From Pelobates cultripes (taxonomy: Eukaryota; Chordata; Amphibia; Anura; Pelobatidae): 64,000 bases of DNA. Location: assembly GCA_933207985.1 (NCBI GenBank), contig OW240913.1, positions 322,338,602 through 322,402,601 on the forward strand, read 5' to 3'. A program made the position numbers and the translations under genes. Below, in pieces: positions 61,050-64,000 of the stretch. How positions within the stretch are numbered: the stretch's first letter is position 1; each line of letters starts with the position of its first letter. Below the pieces are notes generated by a model that was given only the letters and a program-made list of their open reading frames with translations, was not told where the DNA came from and did no database searches.

Positions 61050-62680
61050 TACACTATTCAGCCACAACATTAAAACCATATGCCTAATGTTTTGTAGGTC
61101 CCCTTTGTGCTGCCAAAACAGCTCTGATGCATTGAATAAAACCCATCTGGCACCAAGACATTATTAGCAGATCATACTAGATTAGGATCAGAATCCTGCA
61201 AGTTGCAAGGTGGGGCCTCCATGAATCAGTTTTGTTATACCAGCACATTCCACAGATGCTTAAAGAGACACTCCAGGCACCCAGACCACTTCTGCCCATT
61301 GGAGTGGTCTGGATGCCAACTCCCACTACCCTTAACCCTGCAAGTGTAATTATTGCAGTTTTTTATTAACTGCAATAATTACCATGCAGGGTTAACTCCA
61401 CCTCTAGTGGCTGTCTACTAGACAGCCACTAGAGGGCACTTCCTGCTCTACAGCACAGAAAACTTGTGTTAGAGCCTCGCTTGATGTCCTCACGCTGTGG
61501 GAGGACCTCCAGCGTTGCTCAGTTCCCCATAGCAAAGCATTGAAAAGCATTTTCAATGCTTTCCTATGGGGAGCTCTAAGGCGCGTGGGCGGGATCAGTC
61601 TTGCCAACTGGTCGATGTAATCACTGGGAGGAGCGGCGGTGAGCAGAAACCACCGCCAAGGGACATCGGCGGAGTCTCAGGTAAGTGACCTGAAGGGGTT
61701 TTCAACCCTTCAGCTACCGGGGGATGGGTGGGAGAGGGGACCTGCAGTGCCAAGAAAACGGATTGTTTTCCTGGCACTGGAGTTTCCCTTTAATCAGACT
61801 GATATCTGGGGAATTGAAAGCCAAGGCAACACCTTTACCTATTTATCATTTTCCTCAAAGCATTCCTGAACAATTGTTGCAGTGCAGCAGGCTGCATTAA
61901 TCTGCGGAAGGATTGCCATGAAGGGGTGTACATGGTCTCCAACAATGTGTAATATAGTTGTCAAAGTAACATTCACATGAAGGTTTCCTAGCAGAACATT
62001 ATGCAGTGCATAACGCTGCCTCCGCTGCTTTGCCTTTTTCCCATTTTGCATCGTGCTGCCTTCCTCAGGAAAAGTATGCACATATGCTGGGCCATCCACC
62101 TGCTCTAAAAGAAATTGTGATTTATCAGGACAGGCAACCTTCTATCATTCCTCCATGGTTCAGTTCTGACGCTCACATCCCCATGGAAGGCACTTTCAGC
62201 AGTGCACAGAGGTCATCGTGGGCACTCTGACCAGTCTGCAGCTACACATACGCAGCTGCAATGCACTTTGGGTTCTGACATCTTGCTATCAAGGCCAGCA
62301 TTATGTTTTTCAGCAATTTGAGCTACAGTTGGTCTTCGGACCAGACGGGTTCATCTTTGCTCTTCACGTGCATCAATGAACCTTGGGCACCCATGACCTT
62401 GACTCCGGTTCACTAGTTGTTATTCCTTTCACCACTTTTGGTGGTACTAAAACCACTGCATAGCAGAAAGATCCCTACAAGACTTGCCAGTTTTGAGATG
62501 CTCTGGCCCAATCGTCTAGGCATCACTATTTGGCTCTCACCTTTCCTGCTTGCAACACATGCAATTCAAGAACTGACTGTTCACTTGCTGTCTTATAAAT
62601 CCCACCCCTTGACATGTGCCATAAGCATTATAATTCACTTTACCTGTCAGTGGATAAATATGTTTTGGCTGATTTGTGTA
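61050..62680 (-). mobile_element. Decayed Tc1/mariner element, split by a MITE
   Basis: Left end TACACTATTCAGCCACAACA, right end TGGCTGATTTGTGTA, partly inverse. Minus-strand frames give worn Tc1-type transposase: GHGCPRFIDAREEQR, a TGA, then RLVRRPTVAQIAEKHNAG (about 62295-62350), the helix-turn-helix region. Text such as CCTTTGTGCTGCCAAAACAG and CCATGAAGGGGTGTAC is common in fish and amphibian Tc1 copies. Stops, frameshifts and the MITE at 61260-61793 make it inactive. Confidence 0.85.
61260..61793. mobile_element. TTAA MITE family 1 inside the Tc1 copy (534 bp)
   Basis: TTAAAGAGACACTCCAGGC at the left, CTGGAGTTTCCCTTTAA at the right. The Tc1 sequence continues on both sides, so TTAA is the duplicated target. 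Carries CAGGTAAGT at 61678-61686 on the + strand. Confidence 0.9.
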
Positions 62681-62769
62681 TTGTACATGTCAACAGTCAT
62701 GCATGTGGCATTATTATCACAGGGATCCAGACTCCCTTTTCAAGATCGATCAAACATAACTTATCTAAT

Positions 62770-63122
62770 GGATAAAACACCTGAACCCGGTTTATGTGAA
62801 ACTTTAGATTGCGGCTCTAAGTCTACCATCAGTGGCTGTCTACCAGCTTCTGGAATCGAAACGGACCTTTGGTCCGTTATCTGAAACTGGACGTCCTCAC
62901 GCTCTGCATGAGGCCCTCCAGCATCAGATTTTCCCCCCATAGGCAAGCATTTAATAATGCTTTCCTATGGGGAAATCAAAATGCGGGTGTGGCCATTGCC
63001 GTGCATGCGCATTAGGTCTCCCAGCTGACGTCAGGAGTGTGGGCGGAGCCTGACCCAGCACCGAGGGAGGGGGGAGTCACTGCAGGATCCTATAGTGCCT
63101 TGCACTATAGGATCCCTTTCAG
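62770..63122. mobile_element. MITE family 1 fragment
   Basis: GACGTCCTCACGCTCTGCAT, TTTCCTATGGGGAAATCAAA and CACTATAGGATCCCTTTCAG match the interior and right end of the family. Left end not intact. Confidence 0.6.
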
Positions 63123-63437
63123 TTAGAAACAATAGCCCACATGTTCATAAAATAGTATGTTGGTGTATGTATGTGTGTGTGTGTATATATATTTATATGT
63201 ATATATAACATGCAAGATCCAGCGCACTCACTCATTCACTAAACAACAATTTCAAGTCTCACAGAATATAATAGTTTTATTTAAAAACACACCTCACTAT
63301 ATGATCATACATTGCTGAAGCCTGCCACGTCAATGTACCTCATTCTTGGCAGGTCCTACTCTAGCAACCTAATGCCTGCTCTTATAAGATTAATTTGCAC
63401 CCCCCTTGTTACAGTTGCCTTATTTAAGGGCTCTGTA

Positions 63438-64000
63438 CAGTGGTGTATTGTGATTTTGTGCTGCCTTAGGCATGACAAAACTCGGACACCTCCCCCATCC
63501 CCCCATTTTCAAATTTCTCTTCCTGACAGACACGCGGCCATACTGATGCATGCACTCACTGACAGATACACAGTCATTATCACACACACACTGTTTAACC
63601 AACACACACTTTCACAGACATACACACTCACTCACAGTTACACACACGCTCACATTCAACAACACAAATACACCGACAGAGACAGACACGCATTCACTGA
63701 CAGAAATTCACACACACTCACTGACAGATGCACACTCACTCAGTGTCAGACACACACACACTGAGACATACATATACTAACTGACAAACACACACACGCA
63801 CTGACAGACATATATACACTCAGTGTCAGACACACACATTCACTGACAGGCACACACTGACAGATATATACATTCACTAACAGACACTCTTTCTCAGTGA
63901 CAGACACACTCTCAGTGGCAGATATACACACACTGACAGACACACTCACTGGCAAAAACATAAAAACTCACTCACAGACACACACACTAACACTCACAAT
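63438..64000. mobile_element. hAT-like element 3 with CA-rich array, cut by window end
   Basis: Starts CAGTGGTGTATTGTGATTTT and GTGCTGCCTTAGGCATGAC, a hAT-type terminus, and passes from about 63540 into CACTCACTGACAGACACACA-type tandem sequence up to the end of the window. The right end and target duplication are out of view. Confidence 0.65.

Noticed and set aside
58966..64000. C1D or another downstream neighbour of ETAA1
   Set aside because: Looked for exons of the gene expected downstream in mammals; none recognised in this 5 kb, which is mostly repeats.
1..64000. tRNA, rRNA or snRNA genes
   Set aside because: No cloverleaf with A and B boxes or rRNA-like stretch was noticed by eye; a tRNAscan or Rfam search would be needed to be sure.

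Overview
This is vertebrate nuclear DNA, most likely from a frog or toad. It holds one recognisable host gene, ETAA1 (replication-stress ATR activator), on the + strand. The anuran call rests on two things: the ETAA1 protein aligns exon by exon with the mammalian one but is clearly diverged, and the repeats are of amphibian type (TTAA-flanked AAAGGGACACT-type MITEs, TTAACCCCTTAAGGAC palindromic MITEs, hAT elements with CAGTGGCG ends, LINE tails ending in GCGCTATATAAATAA). The species cannot be named from the sequence.

Layout. 1-34.4 kb: no host gene seen. It is AT-rich intergenic DNA packed with transposons, foldback elements and microsatellites, including a 1.45-kb imperfect palindrome (2.8-4.2 kb), a GATA/GACA array (7.1-7.4 kb), a 97%-matched 111-bp hairpin (21.6-21.9 kb), a 3.2-kb hAT element with intact 8-bp target duplications that carries a 1.8-kb CA-rich minisatellite (22.6-25.8 kb), an L2/CR1-type LINE remnant (29.8-30.5 kb), and a 3.8-kb TTAA element interrupted by a 1.7-kb retroposon with a 312-codon ORF (30.6-34.4 kb). 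In mammals the interval upstream of ETAA1 (towards MEIS1) is a gene desert, which fits.

34.2-49.4 kb: the ETAA1 5' region is present twice. Copy A (34177-37056 plus an intron-1 minisatellite to 41414) and copy B (41515-44098 plus its minisatellite to about 49.4 kb) are separated by a 100-N gap. Each holds a 50-bp AT-rich minisatellite, a CpG-rich TATA-less promoter (CRE, CCAAT, YY1 motif), three short upstream ORFs and ETAA1 exon 1. Near-identity plus the gap suggests an unmerged haplotype overlap rather than a real duplication.

49.4-58.9 kb: the rest of ETAA1, exons 2-6. With exon 1 they give an uninterrupted 863-residue protein (human: 926) with the ATR-activating region (FW motif at 102-103), the acidic RPA-binding motif 1 (about 564-611) and the C-terminal RPA32-binding helix (about 833-855). 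Intron 4 uses a GC-AG splice pair. A poly(A) signal lies at 58942.

59-64 kb: 3' flanking DNA with a decayed Tc1/mariner element split by a TTAA MITE, and the start of a third hAT-like CA-rich element running off the window.
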